A stretch of 60,477 nucleotides of DNA from Alphaproteobacteria bacterium (GTDB taxonomy: Bacteria > Pseudomonadota > Alphaproteobacteria > Micropepsales > Micropepsaceae): contig JAGOBA010000006.1 in assembly GCA_017983635.1 (NCBI GenBank), forward strand, positions 1 to 60,477, written 5' to 3'. The position numbers were made by a program, and so were the translations under genes. The notes beneath the pieces were generated by a model. The model did no database searches and had not been told where the DNA came from. It was given only the letters and a program-made list of their open reading frames with translations. Of this stretch, positions 26,255 to 34,138 are shown piece after piece. How positions within the stretch are numbered: position 1 is the stretch's first letter; each line of letters opens with the position of its first letter.

Positions 26255-26515
26255 ATGCGCGTTTTCGGCCTCCTGGTTTTGGCGCTCTTCGGGCTATCGC
26301 TGTCGGGCTGCGCGGCGATTGCGGTTGTGGACACTGCTGTTGGGGTGGCAACCACCGTGGTGGGCACGACTGTAGACGTAGCGGCGGGCGCGGTGCGGAC
26401 GGTATCCGGCTCATCGAAGGACGATGACGACGTCGATTGCGACGACGAGGACAACAAGGACGAGGACGTCTGCAAGAAGAAGGCGGAAAAGAAGGCCGAG
26501 GACGCCCCGAAATAG
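26255..26515 (+). CDS. Small lipoprotein with acidic tail
   Basis: The 86-residue precursor has a signal peptide ending in the lipobox LSGC (Cys19 or close), a Val/Thr/Gly-rich middle ('AVGVATTVVGTTVDVAAGAV'), and an Asp-rich then Lys-rich tail ('DDDDVDCDDEDNKDEDVCKK'). The acidic patch could bind cations. I do not recognise a named family. It has its own spacing from the carbonic anhydrase gene (69 bases) and is divergent from the ligase operon. Confidence 0.7.
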   Translation: MRVFGLLVLALFGLSLSGCAAIAVVDTAVGVATTVVGTTVDVAAGAVRTVSGSSKDDDDVDCDDEDNKDEDVCKKKAEKKAEDAPK

Positions 26516-26584
26516 GGGACGGCTTGGCAAGCGCCGTTTTGCGACTTATGTCAGTCGTACTTTGAGCGGCAACCGGCAGAGCGC

Positions 26585-27190
26585 GTGGACAAACTTCTTG
26601 AAGGATATCGGCGGTTTCGCGCTAAGGGCTGGCCCCGCCATGAAGAGCTCTATCATCAACTGGGACACGGGCCGCAGACGCCGCTGGCGTGTGTAATCTC
26701 GTGTTGCGATAGTCGTGTGGATCCGGTGTCGATCTTCGATGCCGATCCCGGTCTCCTGTTCGTTGTCCGCAACGTTGCCAACCTTGTCCCTCCATTTAAG
26801 CCCGGCGCCGGCTTGCAAGGCACCAGCACGGCGATCGAGTTCGCGGTGCGGCAGCTTAAGGTCGGGGTGATCATCGTGCTTGGCCATGCGCGCTGCGGCG
26901 GCATCATGGCGGCGGTGGACGGCACGGCCGGCGGCGATTCGATTTTCTTGGGGAACTGGATCAGCCTGGTCGAAACGGCCAAGAGCCGTGTCGGCGAGAG
27001 CGACGATCTCGCCACCGCGGTGGAACACGAGTCGATCAAGGTGTCGCTGGAGCGATTGATGGAGTTTCCGTTTGTTGCGGCGGCCGTGCAAGCGGGTCAA
27101 CTCAAGCTGGTCGGCGCGCGGTTCAGTATTTTCGACGGGCGGCTTGAGTTGCTCGACCAAGATAGCGGTAAGTTTCAGTATTTCGAATAG
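26585..27190 (+). CDS. Beta-class carbonic anhydrase
   Basis: The enzyme interconverts CO2 and bicarbonate. The 201-residue protein carries the beta-class zinc ligands: Cys and Asp in 'CVISCCDSRVDP' (36-47) and His/Cys in 'LGHARCGGIMA' (about 99-109), with the 'VRNVANLVPP' block between. It starts with GTG at 26585. It leads a run of same-strand genes (NTF2-like, GNAT, amidohydrolase); the gap to the next is 11 bases, so they are probably co-transcribed. Confidence 0.93.
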   Translation: MDKLLEGYRRFRAKGWPRHEELYHQLGHGPQTPLACVISCCDSRVDPVSIFDADPGLLFVVRNVANLVPPFKPGAGLQGTSTAIEFAVRQLKVGVIIVLGHARCGGIMAAVDGTAGGDSIFLGNWISLVETAKSRVGESDDLATAVEHESIKVSLERLMEFPFVAAAVQAGQLKLVGARFSIFDGRLELLDQDSGKFQYFE

Positions 27191-27201
27191 AGGTCCAGTT
27201 C

Positions 27202-27609
27202 GTGCGGCAACAAACAGAAGATTTGATCCGGCGGTACTACGCGGCGTTCAACGCGCGCGATTGGGCAGGCATGCTGAAGTGCGTCAGCGAGGACGTTATT
27301 CACGACGTGAACCAGGGCGGACGGCACAGCGGCAAGGCGCATTTCTCTTCGTTCCTCGCGCATATGGACCAGTGCTATCGCGAGGAACTTCGCGAGATCG
27401 TCATTATGTCCTGTCCAGACGGTGCCCACGGAAGCGCGGAGTTTGTGGTGCACGGGACTTACCTGGCGACCGACGAGGGCCTGCCGCCGGCTAAGAGGCA
27501 GAACTATGTGCTGCCGGCGGGTGCTTTCTTTGCCGTGAAGAACGGCCTCATCGCGCGGGTCAGCACGCACTACAATCTGAAAGATTGGATGGCACAGGTC
27601 GGCGGATGA
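27202..27609 (+). CDS. NTF2-like / ketosteroid isomerase-related protein
   Basis: The 135-residue protein has the NTF2-like fold signature 'LIRRYYAAFNARDWAGMLKC' then 'HDVNQGGRHSGKAHFSSFLA', close to the ketosteroid isomerase-related family TIGR02096. No signal peptide is present. It uses a GTG start at 27202 and its stop overlaps the GNAT start (ATGA). In related genomes this protein is typically beside a GNAT and a nitrilase-fold protein, as here, which suggests a shared pathway of unknown product. Confidence 0.82.
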   Translation: MRQQTEDLIRRYYAAFNARDWAGMLKCVSEDVIHDVNQGGRHSGKAHFSSFLAHMDQCYREELREIVIMSCPDGAHGSAEFVVHGTYLATDEGLPPAKRQNYVLPAGAFFAVKNGLIARVSTHYNLKDWMAQVGG

Positions 27610-28199
27610 GCATTCGGGTCGAGACGTTGACGGGGGCGCGGCTTGCCGCGCATGTCGGCGATGTCGCGCGGCTCAGAATCGAAGTGTTCCGCGCGTTTCC
27701 CTATCTCTATGACGGCGACCTTGCGTACGAGCAGCGCTATCTGGCGGCATTCGCGGCGTCGAAGAATGCGGTGATCGTGGGAGCTTTCGACGGCGATGAG
27801 GTGGTGGGCGCGTCGACGGCGGCGCCGCTCTTGAGCCAGATGGACGAGGTCAAGGCGCCGTTCGAGGCGCGCGGCGACGATCTCTCGCAGTATTTCTACT
27901 TCGGCGAATCGGTATTGAAGCTCGCCTATCGCGGGAGCGGCATTGGCGTGCGGTTCTTCGAGGAGCGCGAGGCGCAGGCGCGACGGTGCGGTGCCACGGT
28001 GGCGACGTTCTGCGCCGTCGTGCGTCCGATGGACCATCCGGCGCGACCGGCGGGCTATGTGCCGCTGGATGTATTTTGGACGAAGCGCGGGTATTCGCCG
28101 GTCGAGGGCTTGATTTGCCGGATCGGCTGGAAGGAAATCGGCGAGGCCGAGGAATCGCCTAAGCCGATGCAGTTTTGGACGAAGAGGCTCACCCCATGA
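27606..28199 (+). CDS. GNAT-family N-acetyltransferase
   Basis: The 197-residue protein has a GNAT core: 'DVARLRIEVFRAFPYLYDGD' at the N terminus, 'SVLKLAYRGSGIGVRFFEER' with the R-G-x-G-I-G acyl-CoA loop, and a C-terminal 'VFWTKRGYSPVEGL'. It overlaps its upstream (NTF2-like) and downstream (nitrilase) neighbours by 4 bases each. Substrate unknown; coupling to the amidohydrolase hints that it modifies a small amine or amide. Confidence 0.82.
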   Translation: MSIRVETLTGARLAAHVGDVARLRIEVFRAFPYLYDGDLAYEQRYLAAFAASKNAVIVGAFDGDEVVGASTAAPLLSQMDEVKAPFEARGDDLSQYFYFGESVLKLAYRGSGIGVRFFEEREAQARRCGATVATFCAVVRPMDHPARPAGYVPLDVFWTKRGYSPVEGLICRIGWKEIGEAEESPKPMQFWTKRLTP

Positions 28200-29086
28200 A
28201 AGTGCGCGTCGCGGCGGCGCAGTATCCGATCGATGCGATCGCGTCCTGGGAGGCCTATGCGGGAAAGATCGCGCGCTGGGTCGGCGAGGCGGCGGGCGAG
28301 GGTGCGCAGTTGCTGCTCTTTCCCGAGTACGCCGCGATGGAAGCGGCGCGCATGTTCGCGCCGGAGGTTTGGTCGGACCTGCAGTCGTCGATTGACTTTG
28401 TCGGCGGGTCGCGCGGCAAGATCGACGCGCTGCATGCGGAGCTGGCGGAGAAGCATCAGGTCTATATCGTGGCTTCGAGCTTGCCGGTGCGCGACGACGA
28501 CGGTGTTGCCACGAATATCGCGCGCGTGATCTCGCCGCGCGGGCGGATTGCCGAACAGCGCAAGCTGATTATGACTCGCTTCGAGCGCGAGCAGTGGCGC
28601 GTTCAAGGCGGGCGGGACGTCAACGTGTTCGATACGCGGATCGGCACGTTCGGCGTGGCGATTTGCTACGACGTCGAGTTTCCGTTGATTGCGCGGGCGA
28701 TGAGCGATGCGGGTGCCGCGATGATCCTGGTGCCGAGCTGCACCGATACGTTGCACGGCTATCATCGCGTGCGGGTCGGGGCGCAGGCGCGGGCGCTTGA
28801 GAACCAGTGTTATGTCGTGCACGCGCCCACGGTTGGTGAGGCGCCGTGGTCGCCCGCGGTCGACCGCAATGTCGGCGCGGCCGGCGTCTATGGTCCGCCG
28901 GACCTTGGTTTTCCGGACGATGGCGTCGTGGCGCGCGGGCGCATGAACGAGCCGATGTGGCTTTACGCGGAGCTCGACCTAACTGCGATCACGCGGGTGC
29001 GGATGGAAGGCGCCGTGTTTAACGACAAGCACTGGCGCGAGCAACCGGGAGCAGCCACGCTCCCGGCCGGGGTGATCGAGCTTTGA
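28196..29086 (+). CDS. Carbon-nitrogen hydrolase (nitrilase superfamily)
   Basis: The 296-residue enzyme has the E-K-C triad of the family: Glu44 in 'LLLFPEYAAME', Lys123 in 'EQRKLIMTRFE' and Cys158 in 'GVAICYDVEFP'. These enzymes hydrolyse amides, nitriles or carbamoyl groups. The start ATG at 28196 overlaps the GNAT stop. Its long 'VGAAGVYGPPDLGFPDDGVV' C-terminal segment is typical of a distinct subgroup paired with GNAT proteins. Confidence 0.88.
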   Translation: MKVRVAAAQYPIDAIASWEAYAGKIARWVGEAAGEGAQLLLFPEYAAMEAARMFAPEVWSDLQSSIDFVGGSRGKIDALHAELAEKHQVYIVASSLPVRDDDGVATNIARVISPRGRIAEQRKLIMTRFEREQWRVQGGRDVNVFDTRIGTFGVAICYDVEFPLIARAMSDAGAAMILVPSCTDTLHGYHRVRVGAQARALENQCYVVHAPTVGEAPWSPAVDRNVGAAGVYGPPDLGFPDDGVVARGRMNEPMWLYAELDLTAITRVRMEGAVFNDKHWREQPGAATLPAGVIEL

Positions 29087-29089
29087 ACT

Positions 29090-30001
29090 CTACGGCGTGC
29101 CGGCGAGCAAGCGTTTGTAGGAATCCACCAGCGACGTGTAGGGCGGCGCGAAGTGGATTTGGTTCGTGCCGTTCGGCAGATGCACCGTCGTTTTGATCTC
29201 AAAGTGCAGATGGATCGTCGTCGCTGAGCCGCCGAAATCGTTCGAGACAAAGCCGAGGTGCTGACCGCGTGTCACCGTGTCACCGATGTTGACGGCCAAC
29301 GCGTCCATCTTCATGTGCAAGTAGCGATAGCGAATGCCGCTGTCGCCGGTAAGGGTGACGGTGTAGCTGCCGATGTTCGTGATTTGACCGGCCTCGGCCG
29401 CGACGGCCCAATGCTCGCCTTTCTTGCAGGTGGCTGGGCGGATGTCCTGGCCTTGGTGGCCCTTGCCGCCCGGGCAAATCGGCGTGTCCCAGCTGCGCTT
29501 TTCGCAGAAGTTATCGCGCCACGGATATTGGTAGTTTTTGACATCGCATTGTCCACCGCCGGGGCCTGAACCGCCGCCGTGCATGTAGACTTGGCTGTTC
29601 GGGAACGACGGCGCTTTCTCCAGCGGATAGCGCATGCCCGGTGCATAGATATTGTCAGCCTTCACGCCTGTGCCGGTGTTCGGCAGCAGTTCGCCCGGTG
29701 GCTCGAACAGGAACGTGTTGCCGTTCGGGTCCTTTGGCGGCGTGTCCGGTTGCGGTGTTGGATCAGGCGTAGGCGTCGGATCCGGCGTCGGCGTCGGATC
29801 GGGCGTCGGCGTGGGATCCGGGGTTGGGGTCGGGTCCGGGGTCGGGGTTGGCGTCGGGTCCGGAGTCGGTTCGGGCGGCTGTTCGGTGGGCGGAAGCACG
29901 TCGCCGAACGTGCAGCTCAGCTTTGCGTCGCACTTCACGAAGAACAACCACGCAAAGAATGCGAGGAACAGCAGAATGAGAATGATCAGGAACCCGCGCA
30001 T
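29090..30001 (-). CDS. Membrane-anchored M23-family peptidase with Pro-Thr-Asp linker
   Basis: The 303-residue protein has an N-terminal transmembrane anchor (residues 4-22), a long PTPD-type repeat linker (about 44-88), and a C-terminal LytM/M23 domain. Zinc ligands appear to be His182 and Asp186 in 'GHQGQDIRP' and His266 in 'IHLHFEI', with His229 in 'YLHM' nearby. The family cuts peptidoglycan cross-links. The linker would span the periplasm towards the wall. Its start overlaps the stop of the upstream unknown exported protein (TGATG). Confidence 0.85.
   Translation of the reverse strand: MRGFLIILILLFLAFFAWLFFVKCDAKLSCTFGDVLPPTEQPPEPTPDPTPTPTPDPTPTPDPTPTPDPTPTPDPTPTPDPTPQPDTPPKDPNGNTFLFEPPGELLPNTGTGVKADNIYAPGMRYPLEKAPSFPNSQVYMHGGGSGPGGGQCDVKNYQYPWRDNFCEKRSWDTPICPGGKGHQGQDIRPATCKKGEHWAVAAEAGQITNIGSYTVTLTGDSGIRYRYLHMKMDALAVNIGDTVTRGQHLGFVSNDFGGSATTIHLHFEIKTTVHLPNGTNQIHFAPPYTSLVDSYKRLLAGTP
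29738..29872 (-). repeat. Tandem repeat encoding the PTPDPT linker
   Basis: About 135 bases of short repeats, with units of 12-18 bases read as PTPD/PT, form the linker of the M23 peptidase. Codon wobble differs between units, so the array is older than a perfect minisatellite, but it could still change length by slippage in frame. Confidence 0.8.
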
Positions 30002-30615
30002 CAGGGACCGTCCGCGCCGATGAGGCCCATGCGCTCGCCGAGGGATCTTATGAAATCGGTTTTGACGCAGTGTTCGTCGGTTTCAGGCTTGGCGCATTCG
30101 ATCGACACCAGATAGGCGGCGCCGAAGCGGCCGAACGTCAAATCGAAGCCGCCCTCGGTCTTGTCCAACGAGAAGGGCACGTTGGCGCCGGCCATCATCG
30201 CAATCTGCTGTTTGGCCTGCATCATACGCGCCAGCGGGTCTTTGGCATCCAAGGTCATGGCGCGCCGGTCGCCGTGGACTTCGACCGTGATGTCGCCGAG
30301 ACGCATCGAGGCGGAATAGGAGTCGGGGCGCGGGAACACGTTTGCCGTGGCTGCAGCGAAACTCGATTCGAACGGCAGCAGCATCGGCAGCGACGGGCGG
30401 GGCGCATTCTGCGCGATCAGCATCTGCTTGAAGTTCACGCGCTGCAGGCGCTGGTTCTTGAGTTCCGAACGTACTTCGTTCCAATCGATCGGCAGCAGCG
30501 TACGCCCGGTCGCGGGCGCAGCCTCAGGGGGCTTTCCTGGCAATGGCTGAGCGATGGCGAGTAAGGCTGTAGCGACCGCGGTGACGGCGGCGGAGGCCAG
30601 TAAGGCGAAGCGCAT
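30001..30615 (-). CDS. Exported protein of unknown function
   Basis: I do not recognise a family. The 204-residue precursor has a signal peptide (MRFALLASAAVTAVATALLA), a middle with basic residues ('SELKNQRLQRVNFKQMLIAQ'), and a C-terminal region with two cysteines in 'SIECAKPETDEHCVKTDFI' that could form a periplasmic disulfide. GGGAGAACC precedes the ATG at 30615; the longer ORF to 30681 lacks the signal. It is coupled to the downstream M23 peptidase by an overlapping stop/start, so it may help that enzyme (inference). Confidence 0.65.
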   Translation of the reverse strand: MRFALLASAAVTAVATALLAIAQPLPGKPPEAAPATGRTLLPIDWNEVRSELKNQRLQRVNFKQMLIAQNAPRPSLPMLLPFESSFAAATANVFPRPDSYSASMRLGDITVEVHGDRRAMTLDAKDPLARMMQAKQQIAMMAGANVPFSLDKTEGGFDLTFGRFGAAYLVSIECAKPETDEHCVKTDFIRSLGERMGLIGADGP

Positions 30616-30706
30616 GAGGTTCTCCCGTGCGAGTGCCGTCAAGACTAGCGGCTGGAAGCTCGGACGAGAAGCGACCGGCAATGTTTCCTGTGACCGGGCG
30701 CACGCT

Positions 30707-32734
30707 TTAGGGGCGCGCGAGTGCCTCTTTCAGGCCGATGATGTGCTGTTTTCCGGCCGGGACTGCGACAGAAGCGCCATCGAAATCAGTGCCGATCGGC
30801 TCGGCCCGGCCACCCAAGCACTGCGCGAGGAAGGCCTCGGAGATCGCGTAGAACGAGAGTCGGTTCTCGGGCCGCGCGAATCCGTGACCCTCGTCGGCGT
30901 AGAGGACGAAGGTGACGGGCAGATTTTTCTTGGCCATGGCGCGAACGATCTGGTCGGCCTCGGACTGCTTTACGCGTGGGTCGTTGGCGCCTTGAGCGAT
31001 CAGCAATGGGCGCTGGATTTTCGCGGCCCGGAACAGCGGCGAGCGATCAGTGAGGAGTGCGTTGCCATCCTTCGTTGCCGGATCGCCGACGCGGCGCTTG
31101 TAGATGTCCAGAAACGACGCCCAGTAGGCAGGCATGTTCGAGAGCATCGTTTTGAGGTTCGATGGGCCGACGATGTTGATGCCGCAGGCGAATTTCTCCG
31201 GCGTCGAGGTCAGGCCAACGAGCGTCGCGTAGCCGCCATACGAGGCACCATAAATCGCGACCTTGTCCTTGATCGCGATCTTGTTCTTGATCGCCCAATC
31301 GACGGCGTCGATCAGGTCGTTCTGCATCTTGCCGCCCCACTCCTTGTCGCCGGCGTTGACGAACGCTTTGCCGAACCCCGTGGAGCCACGGAAGTTGACG
31401 CTTAAGACCGCGTAACCGCGGTTCGAGAGCCAAGCCGTCGGCGGATTATATGCCATGCTGTCACGCGCCCACGGGCCGCCGTGCACGTTCAGCACCATCG
31501 GCAAGCGCTTGTCCGGGATGCCGTCACCGTCCGTGTCGCTGCCTTTCGGGAGCGTGAGATAGCTGACGAGTTCAAGGCCGTCGCGCGCTTTGATCGTGCG
31601 CGGGTGCGTAATCGGTAACGGCGCACCTTCAAGGCTAGGGCGCGCCGCGAAGAGCGCTTTCAGCGATCGTTTGCGGCGATCATAAAGGCCGAACTTGATT
31701 GGCTCGCCGGTATTGTCGATCCAGACCGTCCAGAGATTGCCGTCCTTCGACTGGCTCAGAACATACCAGTAACCGGTGACTTGCTTGTTCAAGAAGTCTA
31801 TGTCGGGCTTTAGTTCGGGCGCTAGCGCCGTCCACTCCATTCGGTCGTACTCGGCCGAGTAAGCAAGCACTTCGTGCGTTGTCGGGTGGGCGATGACGTA
31901 AGCGATATCGGACTTGTCGGTGGAGGCAATGACCGTGCTCTTCTTGGTGTCCAACTCGATCTTGGTGAGGGCGCTTTTATCGCGGCCGAGGCTGTCGATC
32001 ATGTAAAGCGATTTGTTGTCGGCTGAGAAGAACAGATGCTCAGTCGTAAGAGCGTCGTCACCGGGAACGGTCAGGAACGGCTTCCACCCGGCGCCTTCGA
32101 CGCGGGTGTATTCGAGGCCGCCGTCGGGCGTGGGTTTTGCGCCGAGCCTGATCGTCATCGTATGGTCGGCGACGAGGCTCGAGAACCCCTCGTTCTTGAG
32201 AACCAGCGTCCTTTCGCCGGTGACCACGTTGATCAACCAAGCATCGGACCAGCGCGCGTCGCGGTTGTTGATGCCGACAAGTAGTTCATCCGGGCGGTCA
32301 TAGGAGTCGGCGAGGACTTCGGCTCTTGTGTTCTTGAAGGGCGTCAGGTCCTTCGTCGTGCCGGTCGCGACGTCGACGGCGTAGAGGTGGTAGTTCTCGT
32401 TGCCGCCCTGGTCTTGCAGGTAGAGCACGTGGGTGCCGTTCGGCGCCCACCAGAACTTTTGGATTGGACGGCGGCTCTCGGATGTCAGCGGCTTGGCGGC
32501 ATCGAGATCGTTCGCGGGCGCGACCCAGATGTTCATCACGCCGTCGACGGGGGCGGTGAAGACCAGCTTGCTTCCGTCGGGGCTGACGAAGGGGGCCGTG
32601 CGCTCCGGGTTGCCCAGGATAACCTTGCGTGGGATCAAGTCGCCTTGACCGTAAGCCGCGATCGCGCCGCCGGCCGCCATGGCCACGATAGCTACGGCGA
32701 GGAGCAGAGTGGCGGGCAGGATCGAACGCTGCAT
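30707..32734 (-). CDS. S9-family serine peptidase (prolyl oligopeptidase / DAP type)
   Basis: The 675-residue exported enzyme starts with a signal-like segment (MQRSILPATLLLAVAIVAMA), has an N-terminal beta-propeller (WD-like 'SPDGSKLVFTAPVDGVMNIW' repeats), and a C-terminal alpha/beta hydrolase. The catalytic Ser is in 'YGASYGGYA', the Asp in 'QGANDPRVKQSEA' and the His in 'DEGHGFARPEN'. It should cleave peptides in the periplasm. Same-strand genes follow at 30615 and 30001. Confidence 0.92.
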   Translation of the reverse strand: MQRSILPATLLLAVAIVAMAAGGAIAAYGQGDLIPRKVILGNPERTAPFVSPDGSKLVFTAPVDGVMNIWVAPANDLDAAKPLTSESRRPIQKFWWAPNGTHVLYLQDQGGNENYHLYAVDVATGTTKDLTPFKNTRAEVLADSYDRPDELLVGINNRDARWSDAWLINVVTGERTLVLKNEGFSSLVADHTMTIRLGAKPTPDGGLEYTRVEGAGWKPFLTVPGDDALTTEHLFFSADNKSLYMIDSLGRDKSALTKIELDTKKSTVIASTDKSDIAYVIAHPTTHEVLAYSAEYDRMEWTALAPELKPDIDFLNKQVTGYWYVLSQSKDGNLWTVWIDNTGEPIKFGLYDRRKRSLKALFAARPSLEGAPLPITHPRTIKARDGLELVSYLTLPKGSDTDGDGIPDKRLPMVLNVHGGPWARDSMAYNPPTAWLSNRGYAVLSVNFRGSTGFGKAFVNAGDKEWGGKMQNDLIDAVDWAIKNKIAIKDKVAIYGASYGGYATLVGLTSTPEKFACGINIVGPSNLKTMLSNMPAYWASFLDIYKRRVGDPATKDGNALLTDRSPLFRAAKIQRPLLIAQGANDPRVKQSEADQIVRAMAKKNLPVTFVLYADEGHGFARPENRLSFYAISEAFLAQCLGGRAEPIGTDFDGASVAVPAGKQHIIGLKEALARP

Positions 32735-32764
32735 ACGGTTTCCATTTGGTCGGCTTCAATATAC

Positions 32765-32799
32765 GCAGGGGCGGGCCGATTAGCTCGCCCCGCCCCTGC
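32765..32799. terminator. GC-rich perfect hairpin between the SIMPL and S9 genes
   Basis: Arms GCAGGGGCGGG and CCCGCCCCTGC pair over 11 bases with a 13-base loop. It follows the SIMPL gene on the minus strand by about 60 bases and precedes the S9 gene start by 31. No T-run follows, so the terminator role is inferred from placement and strength. Confidence 0.5.
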
Positions 32800-32861
32800 G
32801 CTTTGAATCACGATTGTGGCATGTGGCCGTGATTCTGGCTTGGCCAATATGCCTCAAGTTC

Positions 32862-33605
32862 CTATTGGATTTCGAAGGTGATCGAAACGTTCGCGGAGAC
32901 CGTCTGCTGACCTGCCGCAATCGGAACGGAAGCGTCGGCGGCTTGGTTCGCGACCGCCATGCGGTACATCGGCACCGGCGGCACAACCGCACTTGATTCC
33001 GTGATTTGAATGACGCGTCCAAGAGAGACGCCCGCCGCTTGGGCATAAAGTTCGGCCTTCGCGCGGGCGTCGGCAGCAGCCTTCTTGCGCGCTTCGTCGA
33101 GCGTCTTTTTCGGCTCGTTGATGCCGAAGGAAATTCCGTTGATCTGGTTCGACCCTGACTGCACCAGCGTGTCCAAGATCGGCCCCAAATTCTTCAGGTT
33201 CTTAATCTGCGCCGTCACGGTGTTGGATACGGTGTAGCCCACGATACGCTGCGGCGTCGTCTGGTTCGGCTGGTAAGGCGGGTATTTCGGTGACACCGAG
33301 AAGTCCGAGGTTTGGATATCGTCCTCGACCACGCCCGCGTTCTTCAACGCCGCGATCACGGCCGCCATCGCCGCGTTGTTCTTGGCCAGGGCGTCCTTCG
33401 CCGAGGCGGCTTCGCTGACCACACCCGAGCTGATGGTTGCCATGTCGGGCGGTGTCTTAACCTCGCCGAGACCGGAGACGCTGATGATGCGGGGCAGGGC
33501 GTTGTCGGATGCTGACATACTGGAGCGGGGTCCGATGAGGGCGGCGGCCGCCAAGGCCGCCACAATAACGAAGCCTGAACCGATCGCAATCGCACGCGTA
33601 TTCAT
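32862..33605 (-). CDS. SIMPL (DUF541) domain exported protein
   Basis: The 247-residue precursor has an N-terminal hydrophobic segment (MNTRAIAIGSGFVIVAALAA) and the SIMPL/DUF541 features: 'ISVSGLGEVKTPPDMATISS', 'VVEDDIQTSDFSVSPKY', and 'DARAKAELYAQAAGVSLGRV'. These proteins are periplasmic and form oligomeric rings; function is poorly known. The start at 33605 is preferred over the ORF start at 33695 because it begins the signal segment. The hairpin at 32765-32799 follows it. Confidence 0.88.
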   Translation of the reverse strand: MNTRAIAIGSGFVIVAALAAAALIGPRSSMSASDNALPRIISVSGLGEVKTPPDMATISSGVVSEAASAKDALAKNNAAMAAVIAALKNAGVVEDDIQTSDFSVSPKYPPYQPNQTTPQRIVGYTVSNTVTAQIKNLKNLGPILDTLVQSGSNQINGISFGINEPKKTLDEARKKAAADARAKAELYAQAAGVSLGRVIQITESSAVVPPVPMYRMAVANQAADASVPIAAGQQTVSANVSITFEIQ

Positions 33606-33819
33606 GGGTGTAATCCCGTTCCTTTGAAGTGAACTCAACTGGCTGCAATCATATTGACCGGAAGGGGGCGAAACAAAGGCTCCAGCCTGCGACAAACCCT
33701 GCGTCGAGTTTGCCCGGAAATGAACGGCCGATCACAAAACTGAGGGCTTCGTGGCCGGGCCCGGGTTTGCTATAGCGGGCGCCCGGTTCGCCGAGCCGCG
33801 AAGCTCGCAACTGGACGCC

Positions 33820-33857
33820 CGCCTACGCCCAAGTGGGCTACGGCGTGGCAGCCTTCG
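33820..33857. repeat. Upstream copy of tRNA-flanking palindromic repeat
   Basis: The sequence holding TACGCCCAAGTGGGCTACGGCG lies just left of the tRNA and resembles, in inverted orientation, the downstream copy at 33965-34012. Next to it a separate 9-bp perfect stem (CTTCGCTCG / CGAGCGAAG, 33853-33873) ends 7 bases before the tRNA. Confidence 0.45.
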
Positions 33858-33880
33858 CTCGACGCGAGCGAAGACTGGTG

Positions 33881-33957
33881 GGGCCTGTAGCTCAGTTGGT
33901 TAGAGCGGGCCGCTCATAACGGTCTGGTCGCAGGTTCAAGTCCTGCCGGGCCCACCA
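33881..33957 (+). tRNA. tRNA with CAT anticodon, most likely tRNA-Ile2 (lysidine-modified)
   Basis: The 77-nt gene folds as a full cloverleaf: acceptor GGGCCTG/CGGGCCC, D-arm GCTC...GAGC, anticodon loop CTCATAA at about 33912-33918, T-loop TTCAAGT, and encoded CCA. The CAT anticodon fits elongator Met or Ile2; the 'CTCATAA...TGGTCGC' pattern in the anticodon and variable loop resembles tRNA-Ile2. It would then be modified by TilS. A tRNA-Met call is the main alternative. The minus strand shows the usual spurious peptide made by this tRNA. Confidence 0.93.
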
Positions 33958-33964
33958 CCCTTCG

Positions 33965-34012
33965 CCTTCGGCTTCGAGTGGCTTACGCCACTTGGCGTAA
34001 GGCGACCGAAGG
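33965..34012. repeat. Downstream copy of tRNA-flanking palindromic repeat
   Basis: It contains an 8-bp perfect stem (CTTACGCC / GGCGTAAG, 33982-34001) inside CCTTCG...CGAAGG outer arms. Read on the opposite strand it resembles the copy at 33820-33857. It could serve as the 3' processing or termination structure of the tRNA transcript. Confidence 0.45.
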
Positions 34013-34138
34013 TAGCCGGCGGCTCGTCGTAACACTTTGCTAACGAATCGGGGCGTGTGAACGCGCGGACTCAAACCCGAAGTTAAGTGGTGCTTAGGCA
34101 TAGTGGGGCGCTACCCACGTCGCTTGAGGACCTTTGAC

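Noticed and set aside
29738..29872. Possible CRISPR-like tandem array
   Set aside because: Units are 12-18 bases without unique spacers and encode a PTPD linker in frame; no cas genes are nearby.
33881..33957. tRNA as the attachment site of an integrated element
   Set aside because: No integrase, phage or plasmid gene and no repeated 3' tRNA end was found within the window.
33892..34101. Short minus-strand ORF with a 'RQDLNLRPDRYERP' peptide
   Set aside because: This peptide is the well-known false translation of the antisense strand of a CAT-anticodon tRNA gene.
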